Part shown: in pieces, positions 15,718-26,899 of the stretch
Position numbering within the stretch: position 1 is the first letter of the stretch
Layout: each line of letters starts with the position of its first letter
DNA from: Porphyra umbilicalis
Lineage: Eukaryota > Rhodophyta > Bangiophyceae > Bangiales > Bangiaceae
Direction: 5' to 3'
DNA length: 64,000 nt
Assembly: GCA_002049455.2 (NCBI GenBank)
Contig: KV918794.1
Coordinates: forward strand, 248,001-312,000
Position numbers and translations under genes: made by a program
The notes under the pieces: model-generated
The model's database searches: none
The model's input: only the letters and a program-made list of their open reading frames with translations
What the model was told of the DNA's origin: nothing

Positions 15718-18551
15718 ATGAACGGCGACAAGAAGTACGTTGGCAGTGCGGCGGGTGGCGAGAGAACTGCTGATGCGATAATGCACCTGAAGCTGTCTCC
15801 GTACCACTGGGCTGTCCCTGGATCCACCTCGGGAGGCAAGGCTAACTGTGTTTTGCTCTGGACTGTTTGATTTCCAACCGTACAATCGTCTGTTGAGTGA
15901 TACAGATTGACGGCAGCCGACTTGCGGCGGGTGTTTCCCGGCAGGGTGTGGGCGTACGAGTGCTCGACGTGCCACCACCTCTTCCTGAAGCCACAGCAGG
16001 CATGGCGGCCTGGAGAGAGGGTGTGGCGCGCAAGGCGGACGACGACCTGGCGCGAGCCGTCGCGGCGTTGCCCGAATCCCAGTGCCGCAGGGGCACCTGC
16101 AACACCTGCTCTTGCCAGGGGCAACGATCCAAGGGGCGCTCATCAGCCAAGCAAGCTGCCTTGACGCGCCCCCCTCCCCCTGTAGCAGCGTGCGCCGCTC
16201 CTGAATTTTGCTCGAACGTATCCCCCTCACAGGTGCTGGAGCCAACGCAGCCTGTTGCCCCCCCTCCTACGTTGCCGCCACCTCAGGCAATCGCCTATCA
16301 AAACGCCTGTCCGAAGCCTGCGCGCCGGCCGCCAGCCCACCTGCCTGATTCTCCTGTACAAGCTGCCCACAACCCCCCCGGTATCCCCATTGAGCATCCG
16401 ACTGTCATGCCAAGCCCCCACCCCCTCACGCCCCATCACCCGGCTGCTCAGACCTGCAAGCAGTTCTTGGAGGCGCTGCTGGCTGGGCAATTCACCGGGG
16501 CAGAGGACCAGGCGTACTTGGGGAGGATTGCAAGCGCCGTCCTGCTCCATGGCACGCCTAACGTGCTGAAATTAACGCGTGGCAATGGCACCATTGCCGT
16601 CTACACGCGGAGGGTGACGCCCCGTCTGGTGCGTGTCAAGAAGAGCCAGACGAACAAACGACTGGCGGCTGCGCGAAAGGAGCTGCGGGCGGCATGCTCA
16701 GGCGCTGCTCTCGCGCGAGCGCCCCCTGACGAGGAGGTGGAGGGCGTGGCCGAGGCACCGCCGCGGGGCGCGCCGTCCGCGGAGGAGCAAGTGGGGCTAC
16801 TGGAGGTTGCAAGGCTGAGCCAGCAAGGGTTTGCTCTAATCCGGCGGATTTTTCGGGGGGCTCGCCTTGGCATGGCCAGCGTTGCCGAGCTGCGCGGGGC
16901 TCGCAAGAGGATGCAGGCGCTGCCGGTGAAGAAGGTCACAATCAACACTGCTGGTGCCTACATCACAAACCTCTCCTTGGCGGTGCAGGAGCGCGTTTCG
17001 TCGCTCTGTGGAGCCGAACAATTCATTGAGCGGCACATCTTCGACGACAATGGCAGGCCCGTGCCCAAGACTACCCTCTTTACAGACGCCGACTCGAGCA
17101 ACTTGGGCGTGCTGTCCGGCTGCCCCCCGCCTGAGATGAAGGACGTCCACCTTACTTTAGGTTTGGACAAGGGCGGCAGCCCGCCGTTGGTCAAAGTTGT
17201 CGTCGGGCTCATTAATCAGGAGCGCCCGAACGACCCCAACAACACAATTCTCGCTGCTGTTTGTCCATGCGACAAGGACAACTACGACGACATTGACTCG
17301 ATGCTCAAAACGCTGGTCCCGCAAGTCACAGAGCTGCTAGTGGGCGGTCTGCTGGTCGGAGGGGAGAGACGCGCCGTGCGATTGTTCCCCACGGGCGACT
17401 ATGATGCCCTGTGTACCGTGCTCGGGCACAAGGGTGCGAGCGCGACCATGCCGTGTCTCAAGTGCCTCAGCACTCGAGCACCCAGCGTCGAGCACGCCAC
17501 ATTGGACGCCCAGTACCTGACGCTCCAAGACGTCGTCGGCGAGAGGACCCTGCGGTTGGCGACGCAGTACTGCAACGTGGAATGGCCGGGCCAAGGCAGC
17601 GGAGGCCGTTGTACCGGCGGCGACACTGCCTCTGAACGCCAATTGGCTCATCTGTCCGTCCAGCGGCGACCTCTCCTGCCTGCTGATCAGCGGCAGATCG
17701 TTGTAATTCCATTGCACATTACCCTCGGTGTGACCGGACGATTACTCGTACTCGCCACCGAATGCGTAATTAAGTGCAACGGAGACGAGGCCGGGCTGCG
17801 CTTCGCGCACCGCTTGGCGGCGTTGCTACGGAACAACGTGGGCGTGAAGCCAGTTCCCTATCACGGGGGGGGGTTCATCGGCCGCGACTGCCACCGCATT
17901 GGTGACAGGAGTGATGCCATCTCCCAGCTGCTGTTACCCGACCTGACGGAAGAGTACCACACAGCTTACAAGCACGCGTGGCTGCTCTGGAACCGGGTGC
18001 GAAAGTCATTGAACCGGGCTGCCGTTGCGACTGCCGAGGAGGTCCGCCAGTTCCGAGCAGACACCACAGCTTTTGTCACGCACCTGAAGCGGGCGTTCCC
18101 GTGGCTGAGCGTTTCACCGAAGCTTCACCTGCTGCTTTGCCACGCTGCCGAATTCATGCAGCGCTATGGGAGCATCGGCTTGTATGGGGAGCAGGCTATC
18201 GAAGCATGGCACGGGCGCTACGGTCAGAGCGCGCGCAAGTATTGCTTTAGCTCTGAGCTGGCGTCGGCGGCGGCCTTTATGCGCGCAATGGCGCTGGCGC
18301 GGGACGCCAGTGAGTCGGACCTGGCGCGGTACGGGCCGACGCGCAAGTCGGCGGCGCGTGCAGCGCGCAATGCTACGAGCGCGGGCGACAAGCGGAGGCG
18401 GGAGAACCGGGAAGTAGTACCGGTTAGTGCATCCAAAGAAGACAAGGCTAAGAGGGACCGTGAGAAGTGGGCGGATGATTTGCATGCGAAGGTAGCTGAC
18501 ACCATGCGTGCACAAGTGCGGAGAGAAAACAAGAGAGCACGGAAAAGGTAA
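15718..18551 (+). CDS. Putative DDE-type transposase, unplaced family (copy A)
   Basis: Exon 1 is probably ATG 15718 to 15734, followed by a 171-nt intron (GTACGT donor at 15735, CAG acceptor ending 15905), giving MNGDKK-LTAADLRRVFPGRVWAY then a CSTC finger. One frame change at about 16000 separates this finger from the long frame that runs to the stop at 18549-18551; the same regions are continuous in the homologous copy at 37871-40958, so this copy has one frameshift. Landmarks in the long frame: GLDKGG (D at 17166-17168), GDYDALC (D at 17397-17399), GHKGAS..PCLKC, PYHGGGFIGRDCHRI, PKLHLLLCH and GLYGEQAIEAWHG (E at 18189-18191 or 18201-18203). I infer a DDE RNase H fold from the D, D, E landmarks and from the element structure. 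The C-terminus is basic. About 900 residues; nuclear; would mobilise the surrounding element. Confidence 0.8.
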
Positions 18552-19704
18552 AGGGCTGAGGAGTTGAGCTACACGCGCGAACAACTGGTGACACACAACC
18601 AGCCTGACGTGTATGGGAGGTCAAACAAAAAAAATTCAATCGAAATGTCGGGCGGGTGGTGCAGCAGCTGGTGGAAGACGATGGGGCAGTGGCAGGAAAG
18701 TGAGTCGCGAGCGCATCCGACCGATAAGACCCACCGCACACTCCACGAGCCGCGTCTCACACTCACTTGCGTCTTGCCGAGCGCCACCTCCCCACAGATG
18801 GGCCGCCAACCCACTTGCACACACACACAGTTCCCACAGGAAGCAGCATTTACCATCGCATAAGACACACAGAGGAGCGGGCGTGCCGCCAACCACCACC
18901 CACCGCCGACGCACACATACCCTCCACACTCCACGTGCCGTTGTCAACCGCCGCGCGTGCACCCCGACGAGGAAGAGAAAAAAGAGAGGAACGGATGGAG
19001 TTGCCCGGTCCAGCCGGCGCACGACGACATCGAGCCAGAGCCTGGGGTGGGAGAGAGAAAAGAGATAGAACCAATGCTGACCAGGAGAACAAGCATCAAG
19101 GAGGCAACAGGTCCAATCAATACAGGTGGCACGGCATCCGGGGGCGGGCGGGGCGTGGGGGAGGAGGCAACATGCAAAGAGTCAATGGCGAGGATGTGGT
19201 GTGAGAAACCGAGAAGTGCTCAATCATCGTCGAGAGGGTACGCCAGCTCGCCAGACAACGAAGCAGCTCGGGGCGGATGCTCAGACAATAGGCGGGCAAC
19301 GCACTTGGGTGGCCGTCTGCCGCAGTGCGCAACAGGAGGTGGCCGCGATGGCGTGCACACCATGTTGAAGCAATGGAGACCATGGGCGCGCGGGCGACGT
19401 AAACTCAAGTGTGCTCACGGCGCCTCGGTAAGCAGCGAGCAATCGCCTCGTGCGTTGTGAGTCGAACGGTTGCAGCTGTGTCCCACCCAGCTGGGGCCGT
19501 CGCGTCGTGCACACTGGCCGTGTCCTGGAAAAAGCGCGCAAACGGGCGGCCACGTTGTTTTCGCCGCCAGATCTGGCTCATATTCAACATCAAACTGACA
19601 GCACAAAAGAGAGCCAATAGATGGCGAGAATTGTGCTTCTATACCAATGGCTGGCCAGATTTGCACTAAGAGCCGCTCCACAGTGTATTAACTCGGCGTG
19701 TCGT

Positions 19705-19790
19705 GAGGGCGTTTTGGCTGCCTAATGGGGCGTCAGTAAGGCGTCTTATCCGTCGCGCGCCCCTGACGCCCCCGAAATAGGGGCGTCGTG
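19705..19790. repeat. Subterminal GGCGTC repeat array, right end
   Basis: Several GGCGTC and GACGCC words mirror the left-end cluster of the same element, just inside the terminal GCAACCCTA. Confidence 0.7.
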
Positions 19791-19843
19791 TGCAACCCTA
19801 GACTGGCGGACGGCACCAAGCGCCGCCGCACTTGACGCACGAG

Positions 19844-21663
19844 TAGGGTTGTGCAACACGCCCAAGGCGTGTTCACAGACACGCCCAGGGCGTGCTTTAT
19901 CGCATGTTTAGGGCGCGTCACGCCAGCACGCCTACCCAAACATGGGGCGTGTTTTAGGCGTGTTTAATTACAGGTTCATGTGCACTTATTAGGTTGGTTG
20001 CAGTGAGGTGGTCGTGTAAGGATTGCAACCGACTCGACCCCCACCGATTGACCGACATAAGAGCATTGCCAACAACTCAGGCTATCGCTATCGGCTATTC
20101 CATTCTAGAACCAAGTCCGCGTCCTTAGACAGCCACATGTACGTCAGCGGTTGGCTGCTGTGCTGTCATGAGCCTCATTACCCGCAGGTTTCCTTACACC
20201 AGGCCTTGTCTGGGCCCGATCAAGACGATATTTTCTGCCAGGACTTGATTCACTGCAGCGGCAGATGACAACTGTGGTGAGCAGCCGTATCAACCATAAC
20301 GAAGGCGCAAAGAACGCTCGTCGGCAGACGGACAAAGAAACAGGTCAAAATGTGCAGCGCTTGATGACGACCACGCCTAGAATGACGTTACTGTAGGACC
20401 ATTGCCATGCACGACAGCTCTTGCGGACGTTCCCACCACCTCTGCCCAGAAGAAACTGGCAGTCAATCTTGCAGACGTGGCGCACACGTTGCAGCCACGT
20501 GCTACTATTTGCTGTGAAACGGGTCGTTGATCCATCACAAGGGCCAATCAGAGGCCCCCGTGAGATTGCCTCGGCTATCCTAAAAGCTATTCCGACTCGA
20601 AATAGAAAAGCGATAGCCGCACAGCTATTCTTGGTCAGCGGAAGCCAGAATCAAGTAGGTACAGTCTTTCTCCAATGCTGTCCACCCTCTATGGCGATCG
20701 TATGACCAGAAAGTAGCCCGTACTTTTCGTGCAGAAGACGAGGATCGGGAGCCACGATCGCCGTTGATTGTACCGTAGAGACCGGTCGACCGCGTTCGTT
20801 GCTATCCCCCCCTGGACAAGAAAGGAAGCGACAAGAATGGAGAAAGACTGTAGTTCGATATCCATGGCCCGAACAAAAAAAGAGCTTCTTCGTCTAAAAA
20901 GTGGTGTTACGTCGGTCTTCAGGTGCTTAATGGGACACGTTGTGCAACGTGGCTTGAATATGGGGATAGCATCTCATTGTTAACAATGCTCCAACCAAGG
21001 TGGTGCTGCAAATGCGAGCTGCGCTTGCCAAAGAGGCGGCGCCGCGCCAGACGGTGTCACCGGGGTCCCGCATGGGCGATTTTGGTCAAGATGCCGGCGG
21101 AATGGTAGACCCCATGATGACTACGAGGACGAGTGGAGCCCCCCCCCCGCTGCCGACAACGAGAACGACGCTGACGTGGGTGCGGTCGCAGGCCTGGCAT
21201 CCGACGCCAGAAGCATACCGCAAGAGTTGGACGAGGTGTCCCAGGCATGCCGCGAGCGGGGAGAGGCGACAGCGAACGACGAAGCGTTGGAAGTCAACGG
21301 CGCCAGCCAGCCGCCTCGCCTCCGAGAGTCTGATCTTGTGAGCATTTGCGAGGCTTACGTGGCGCGGAGGGTCGGCACGGAGGGTGTCGCTGCTGCGGTG
21401 GGTGGGGCGTCGAGCGCGGCAGGCAGCGGCCGCGGTCCTCGTCAGACCAACGTGCTGCTCAAGGATGTGTTTGACACGACGTGGTAAGATTGTGTATCGT
21501 ATGGAGCGGTTTAGGCAGAGCATTGGTAGGTGCTACTTGGAGTTTTTATGGGTGTTACTTTAGGGCGTGTCGGGCGTGTTTAGTGATTAAGGGCGTGTTT
21601 AGGGCGTGTCTTAACGTGTCACGACCGCACGCCCTTCAAAAAGGGGCGTGTTGCACAACCCTA
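19844..21663. mobile_element. 1.82-kb non-autonomous DNA transposon with 8-bp target duplication
   Basis: Both ends read TAGGGTTGTGCAACACGCCC (19844-19863 and inverted at 21644-21663), a perfect 20-bp terminal inverted repeat. The element is flanked by the exact 8-bp direct repeat CGCACGAG (19836-19843 and 21664-21671). Subterminal arrays of GGCGTGT occur at both ends (about 19865-19970 and 21555-21650), parallel to the GGCGTC arrays of the neighbouring element at 15527-19800, whose ends also start TAGGGTTG. The interior is lower in GC than the host and has no frame with transposase motifs; a 103-codon open stretch near 21176-21487 has no ATG start or known domain. Most likely a non-autonomous relative moved by a transposase in trans. 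Confidence 0.93.
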
Positions 21664-21748
21664 CGCACGAGACACGGCAGACCCACCGACGAGGCACGAC
21701 GTGAGGCACTCTGCCCGAGCAGGGAGGCGCGGGGCGCCCCGCCCCCCC

Positions 21749-23107
21749 TCATGCTTTCTTGTCCTCCTCCCCATCCTTCTCCCCCTCTGGAAACAACAAG
21801 CTGGCGGCCACGCCGCCCCCCACGCACACGGTAATGACGCCGAGCGACGGCAGGATGCCGACCTCGTAACCGGCCACCCCCGCCATCATCTTGAGGCCGA
21901 CAAAGGCGAGGACGACCGCCAGGGCCGGCTGCAAAAACCGCAAATCTCCGATCGCTTCGGAGATGACAAAAAACAAACTCCGCAACCCGAGCACCGCCAT
22001 AATGTTGCTCGCGTAAATGACAAACGTGTGGGAGGAGATGCCGAGCACCGCCGGCACCGAGTCGAGCGCAAAGACGACGTCGGAAAACTCGACCGACAGC
22101 AGCACCAGCATCAGCGGGGTGGCCAACCGCGGGCCGTCGCCGCCAGGGCCCCCAGCGCCGCTCGTGAAAAACCGGTCCCCGTCATACGCGTCGCTAAACG
22201 GCAGCAGCCGCCGCGCAAAGCGCACGGTCGCGTTGTTGGCGACGTCCTCATCGTCGCCGCCCGCCCCCGGGATGAGCATCTTGGCGGCAGACACGAGGAG
22301 GATGCCCCCAAACACCAGCGACACCCACCGAAAGCGGCGGGTCAGGGCCTCACCCGCGACAATCATGACGCCGCGGAGGGACATGGCGCCAATGATGCCC
22401 CACTTGAGCACCCGCGCTTGCAGCCGCCGCGGCACGTGAAAGTGCTGGAAGAGGAGGAGGAAGACAAGCAGGTTGTCGACCGACAGGGAGTACTCGACCA
22501 CGTAGGCAGCGACAAACTCCAAGCCCCGCTCCGCGCCGAGCGTCGCCGCCACCCCCGCCGCCACAACGCCGGCGGCGGCCACCCAGCAGAGCGTGTACAG
22601 GATGTCGTCCCGCACGGCGGTGGGGTCGACGCCAGAACTCGCGCTCGACGCCGCGGCGGCGGTCGTCGGCGCCGTCGACCCGTCGGCCGATGGGGTGCTG
22701 ACGAGCACCGACACCTCGGCCGCGCCGGTGCCGCTGCCACCGCCATTGGCGGTGTTGCCGCCGCCGGCGCCGACGCTCGTGCTCCTCCTGCTGCCCTTGG
22801 GCGTGGCGGTCGGTGTGGCGCCTTTGGGCACCCCGTTGGTCGCGCCGCCGTCGCCACCCTCCAGTACCAACACCGCGTCTCCTCTGCCGGGCGCTGGCAC
22901 CACCACGGCGACGGGCGACAGGGCATTGTCCACGCCGCCGCCGCCGCCGTCGCCGCCCCTGCCGCCGGCCAGTAGCAGCGGGGCCCCCGCTCCGCCCTTT
23001 GGATTGGGCACACCCCCGGCGGCGGCGTCGGGGGCGGGGGTGGGGGGGAGCTTGACGGCCACCGCCCCCGGGGGCGGGGCCTCTGCTTCGACGGTGGCCT
23101 CGGCCAT
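21749..23107 (-). CDS. TerC-family integral membrane protein
   Basis: TerC proteins are polytopic membrane proteins; plant and algal members are known in thylakoid biogenesis and bacterial ones in metal export. The ATG at 23107 lies in a good initiation context (ACCATGG) and gives 452 residues. Residues 1-150 are low-complexity (Gly, Ala, Pro, Thr). The TerC domain follows: VEYSLSVDNLLVFLLLFQHF, WGIIGAMSLRGVMI, FGGILLVSAAKML, then after a loop ALDSVPAVLGIS, FVIYASNIMAVLGLRSLFF and a final hydrophobic helix before an acidic/lysine tail. These include the family's conserved acidic residues in membrane segments (SVDN, ALDS). No clear plastid transit peptide is visible, so an upstream exon or another start is possible; the frame is open further upstream without an ATG. 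Its stop lies only about 80 bp from the end of the 19844-21663 transposon. Confidence 0.9.
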   Translation of the reverse strand: MAEATVEAEAPPPGAVAVKLPPTPAPDAAAGGVPNPKGGAGAPLLLAGGRGGDGGGGGVDNALSPVAVVVPAPGRGDAVLVLEGGDGGATNGVPKGATPTATPKGSRRSTSVGAGGGNTANGGGSGTGAAEVSVLVSTPSADGSTAPTTAAAASSASSGVDPTAVRDDILYTLCWVAAAGVVAAGVAATLGAERGLEFVAAYVVEYSLSVDNLLVFLLLFQHFHVPRRLQARVLKWGIIGAMSLRGVMIVAGEALTRRFRWVSLVFGGILLVSAAKMLIPGAGGDDEDVANNATVRFARRLLPFSDAYDGDRFFTSGAGGPGGDGPRLATPLMLVLLSVEFSDVVFALDSVPAVLGISSHTFVIYASNIMAVLGLRSLFFVISEAIGDLRFLQPALAVVLAFVGLKMMAGVAGYEVGILPSLGVITVCVGGGVAASLLFPEGEKDGEEDKKA

Positions 23108-24453
23108 GGTTGCCCCGGACGGGGCGCGGGCGCCTCTCGGCAACACGAAGCAAGAGGAAGCGGAATCGCCAGCGGGAGGTGCGGTTAGCAGCAGCGAGAA
23201 GAAGAGTGTGGATGGCGCGGGAGGAACGGAGGCTGCGTCCAAGGCGAACGCACTTGCAGGGGGCTGGGAAGAAAAAATAAAAGAATGAGGAGAGCGCAAA
23301 GGCCACAGAAGCCTCAATGTGTGTGGTTGCGGCGGAGTCGGGTGGCCAGTTGCACAAGCTCCAACCGCTCCACGGTCGCCGCGGGGGGGGAAGCGAGACG
23401 TCGGGAGGGCACACTGGCAGACGCCACCGTCCGGCCACGACGCGGTGGAGCAGCCACAAGAAGGCGAGCAGGTTACGAGGGATGGAACCAGTGGCGGTGG
23501 TGGCGGCACGAGCCCACCAGCTGCATCCACCCAGCAGCCGGCCGGGCGGGTCGGGCGGGGCGGGGGGCGACGGGCGGAAGGAGATGAACGCAGCGGGCGT
23601 GCGGCCGACTCGTGCGGCGAAGGCACGCGTTGCACGCTCCTCCCCCCACCCGCCAATCCAGCGTGTGGTGGCAGCCCATGCGCGAGGCCGCCGAATTGGG
23701 GCGCCTGAAATAATTCCGCAGGGGTCGATGCGCGATGCGGGGTGGCCGGCAACGCCGCGTGCGCCCCGCGCGTGCGGGCCCCCGCGTGACGCGGATGTCA
23801 GGCCAACGGCCGACTGCCGACGAGGCTGTGCGGGCGGACGGGGGCGCACGCTGGCATTGACGTTTGCCGGGTGGCGAGCTCTTTTACTGGAGGAAACACG
23901 ACCAGCCCGTGCCCTCTCGACCGGTCCGACCACCGCGTTGGTGGTTCCGCCGCCCCTGGTGGCAGCGACGACGAAAGGGTGGGCGGGGCGCCGCGCCACC
24001 ACCACGGCCCCGGCCGACCCGGCCAGCGGAGCTTCCGTGGCAGTGGCTACCGCGTCGCGCGCGAGCTCGTCGTTCAACCCTGCTGCGGTCGCGCATGGTC
24101 CGCCACCCCCGTGGAGCCTTCGGAGAGCACCGCTGACGAGGCGCAGGTCTGCCCGCAAGCCGCCGCGCAGCGCTTTGACCCGACCGCCACCAGAGCATTC
24201 CCACTCAAGCCGTACTCCCCCCCTCCGCCTGCGGCTGCATTGGTAGCGCATGGATGCTCAGCTTGCGTTGCACACCGAGAGGGCCAACATGCTGTGTCGT
24301 GGGTACCAATAAAGGGGGTACGGGGGAGGGGGGCGGGCGGGACGACGAGCGTGAACGACAGTGGTGGCGACGGTAGTCCAGATGACGGTGGGTGGCCCCG
24401 ACACTGGTTTTCGTTTGCTGCTTAACCAGCGATCAGACGGCGGCGATGCCTTA
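23108..24453. other. Intergenic region upstream of TerC
   Basis: GC-rich sequence with long open stretches in several frames but no recognisable domain. It should include the TerC promoter and leader. Composition falls sharply after about 24290 on approach to the TA-flanked element. Confidence 0.4.
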
Positions 24454-25389
24454 CAGTCAATATCCGGTTATATGCGCTCCACTTATATGTCACGTGCTAT
24501 ATAACTGGGAGGATCGCGATCGACAACTTCCACGGGAACCATCGACAAATCTCGCGATCGTCCTCTGGAATGCAGCCCAGACAGGGGGAATTGGAAAAAC
24601 GTGACGGATTTGTCGCACACTGCACCCATCGATGTGAACATACCGTCATCCGTCCTTCCACCGATGACGCTGACAATCGTCCTGGGCCCCACCGTCGCCG
24701 ACACCACCGTCATCGACTCCACCGTCTTCTTCCCCACAGCGGTTGTCCAGCCACGTAGGGCCAGACTGGGTTGGACGAGGGCAAGGGAGGCCATGCCACT
24801 GAAGGCGACGGGAGTGACGCCTCGTCCAGCCGGGAGAGCGACGACTCGGACGGCGGAAGGAGTGGCGTGTTGGACGATGGAGGATGTAAATGAGTGGACT
24901 GCGGGGACAGTGCCGACTTGGACGGCGAGGGGCCTGACGGCTCGGACGGCGGGGGTCGTAATGGGCCCGAAAAGGAAGCGAGTGAGGACCTGTCGGACAG
25001 CAACGATGAATGATCTTCATAAACCCCTCGTCGTATCCTTCCTATTCTTTTTCTCAGAAAAGAAACTGATCATACTCCAGTCCCGTTTGAAGTCTGGTGG
25101 TTGCCAGCTCGAGGATGCTCAGAGTTGGTGTCGGATCGTGTCGCTGGAGGACGCGCGTGTGGAACTCGAAGTCATAGCAAATCCGTAATTGTACGCCCCC
25201 TTATGCGATCGACCAACTGAATTGGTCCTTAAATCCTGTGATCATGAGCCCCAGCAGCCCCTTTCTCGGTCAAAATGGCAGCGATCGGAAGTGAAACGAG
25301 AACGCCTCGCCGTGGTGCGCCGTGAGAATGCATTGCTGGCACGGGGGCTACAAAGTGCGCAAGGGTGCCATATAAGCGGATAGTGACTG
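24454..25389. mobile_element. 936-bp non-autonomous Tc1/mariner- or pogo-type element
   Basis: The left end CAGTCAATATCCGGTTATATG is matched by the inverted right end with only two mismatches over 21 bases, and both ends are flanked by TA (24452-24453, 25390-25391). The interior is AT-richer than the host and contains no transposase motif; a 195-codon open stretch on the plus strand (24601-25188) has no known domain. The first eight bases equal those of the pogo-like element at 3351, so that kind of transposase may move it. Confidence 0.88.
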
Positions 25390-25972
25390 TACCGTCAACG
25401 ATTACTAAATCATGATGGTGTCAGGGAACCAATGTCATACATAAGAGCCTGATTGCCAATCAGTGATTGGCACCACCTTCACTTGTAGCTGGAGCACCCT
25501 GTTATGTAAGTGGGTGGAATTTAAGAGGACAACCAGTGTACTGTCTACTTCCGCCATGCCCCTCTCTCGATTGGAGCCGATCCGAGGCCTCGGCGTGTCC
25601 CAAATAGTTGGGTTTGGGTCGTATCGAGCACAACTGCACCAGATTGTTTCGCGCTCGGTGCTCAGGCCTCGCGGTGCCTCGAGGACGAGCGCCGCGACGT
25701 GGTCATCGCCCAGAGCCGCTCCGCACTTGATCCTCTTGCTTGATTTTTTGTGCCCCCTGTCGGCGGCGCGCCGCCGACGAGAGCATTACCGCAGCCCGCT
25801 GGTGGTTGCCCTCGACGTGTTTCGCCGGCTTTGCCGCGATCATCGCGCGTGGCGTGCGTCGTCCAGGCGCTGGTGTGGGGCGGGCGTCTGGTGCGTCGGC
25901 TTTCTCCCCGCCGCCCCACTCCCGTCTCGCGCCGACCCCCTATTCGACCGTGTCTCCCTCCCCCTCTCCTCC
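25390..25972. other. Upstream region of the SWIB gene
   Basis: The first half is AT-richer (25390-25660); the second half returns to host GC. The reading frame of the SWIB gene stays open upstream to 25463 but there is no conserved protein sequence before the ATG at 25973, so I treat this as promoter and 5' leader. Confidence 0.4.
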
Positions 25973-26899
25973 ATGATGGCAGCGGCCTTTACTGGCGCCT
26001 GCGCGCCTGTGCTGGGGCAGGCGTTGGCGCCATGGCGGCTGGCGGTGAGCCGCTCACTGCGCGCCACCTCCAGCTCTTTTGTTGCCGCCAGGCCGCCGCC
26101 GATGGCGGCGCTCGTCGCGTCGCGGCGGGGAGCGATGGCGGCGCCCGCAGGCCGCTCCGCGGGCGCCCGTAGAGTGTGGTCCATGGCCGTCGTGGCGGAC
26201 GCTGAACCAGTGGCGCCGCGGCGCCTCAAGGGCGTCCACAAGCCCGTTGCCGTGACCGGGCCGCTTTTGGAATTTGCTGGTGTTCCCATCTCTACCCGCC
26301 CTGAGCTCATTCGCGCCATCTCTGCGTACGTCAAGAAAGCCAATCTGCAGCTAGCGGAGGATAAGCGGTACTTCAAGGTGGACCCCAAACTCCGCAAGAT
26401 CCTCGGTGTGGACGCGTGCGCCTTCCTGTCGATCAGCAAGTACCTGACGCCGCACCTGAAGAAGCCAGAGGACGTGAGCCCGGCTCTGGCAAAGCAGGCG
26501 TCTGAGATGGTGGACGCTGCCAACGCGGCGGCGGACAAGTTTGAAGCTGAGACGCCGTATGACGACGACGAGGTCACCGGGAAGAAGTCCTACAAGCGGA
26601 AGGCTAAGAAGAACTCCAACAAGGCCCTCGGGCCGGCGCGAGCCAAGGAGGAGGGCACGGGCATCTTCAGGCCCCTGAAGCTGAGCAAGACCCTCTCCAA
26701 GGTATGCGGCGCGGAGACCTTGAGCCGCCCGGAGGCGGTCAAGGCCATGTGGCGGTACATCAAGCTCAACAAGTTGCAGTCGCCAGGGGATGGCCGCGTT
26801 ATCATCTGCGACTCGCTGCTGAAGGAGCTGTTTGGGTGCGACAAGACCGATGCGTTTGCCATGAACAAGCTGCTCACGCCCCACCTGTCCAAGATGTGA
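25973..26899 (+). CDS. Two-SWIB/MDM2-domain protein, probably organelle-targeted
   Basis: From the ATG pair at 25973 the protein has 308 residues. Residues 1-70 are rich in Ala, Arg and Ser with few acidic residues, a typical plastid or mitochondrial presequence. SWIB domain 1 spans about residues 88-165 (FAGVPISTRPELIRAI ... SISKYLTPHLKK). A lysine-rich acidic/basic linker follows, and SWIB domain 2 runs from about 230 to the end (LSRPEAVKAMWRYI ... MNKLLTPHLSKM). SWIB/MDM2 domains are small helical protein-interaction modules found in chromatin remodellers, in topoisomerase fusions of Chlamydiae, and as small plastid-nucleoid proteins in plants. The duplicated domain and presequence favour an organelle-nucleoid or DNA-associated role; that is inference. 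The gene shows no intron. Confidence 0.9.
   Translation: MMAAAFTGACAPVLGQALAPWRLAVSRSLRATSSSFVAARPPPMAALVASRRGAMAAPAGRSAGARRVWSMAVVADAEPVAPRRLKGVHKPVAVTGPLLEFAGVPISTRPELIRAISAYVKKANLQLAEDKRYFKVDPKLRKILGVDACAFLSISKYLTPHLKKPEDVSPALAKQASEMVDAANAAADKFEAETPYDDDEVTGKKSYKRKAKKNSNKALGPARAKEEGTGIFRPLKLSKTLSKVCGAETLSRPEAVKAMWRYIKLNKLQSPGDGRVIICDSLLKELFGCDKTDAFAMNKLLTPHLSKM

Larger units (their letters stand above)
15527..19800 (+). mobile_element. 4.27-kb DNA transposon, 8-bp target duplication, TAGGGTTGC ends (unclassified DDE type)
   Basis: The element starts TAGGGTTGC and ends with its inverse GCAACCCTA. It is bounded on both sides by the exact 8-bp direct repeat GACTGGCG (15519-15526 and 19801-19808), a textbook target-site duplication. 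Both ends carry arrays of the word GGCGTC in alternating orientation (15545-15620 and 19705-19790), the kind of subterminal repeat bound by transposases. One gene (15718-18551, plus) encodes a large DDE-like protein; the remaining 1.25 kb up to the right end has no gene I can recognise. TAG-starting ends plus 8-bp duplications resemble hAT elements, but the protein does not show hAT sequence hallmarks that I know. A related coding element lies at 37528-41301 and a non-coding one with similar ends at 19844-21663. Confidence 0.93.

Noticed and set aside
22350-24251. A 633-codon minus-strand open frame overlapping TerC
   Set aside because: Out of frame with the TerC domain and composed of Arg/Gly/Pro low complexity.
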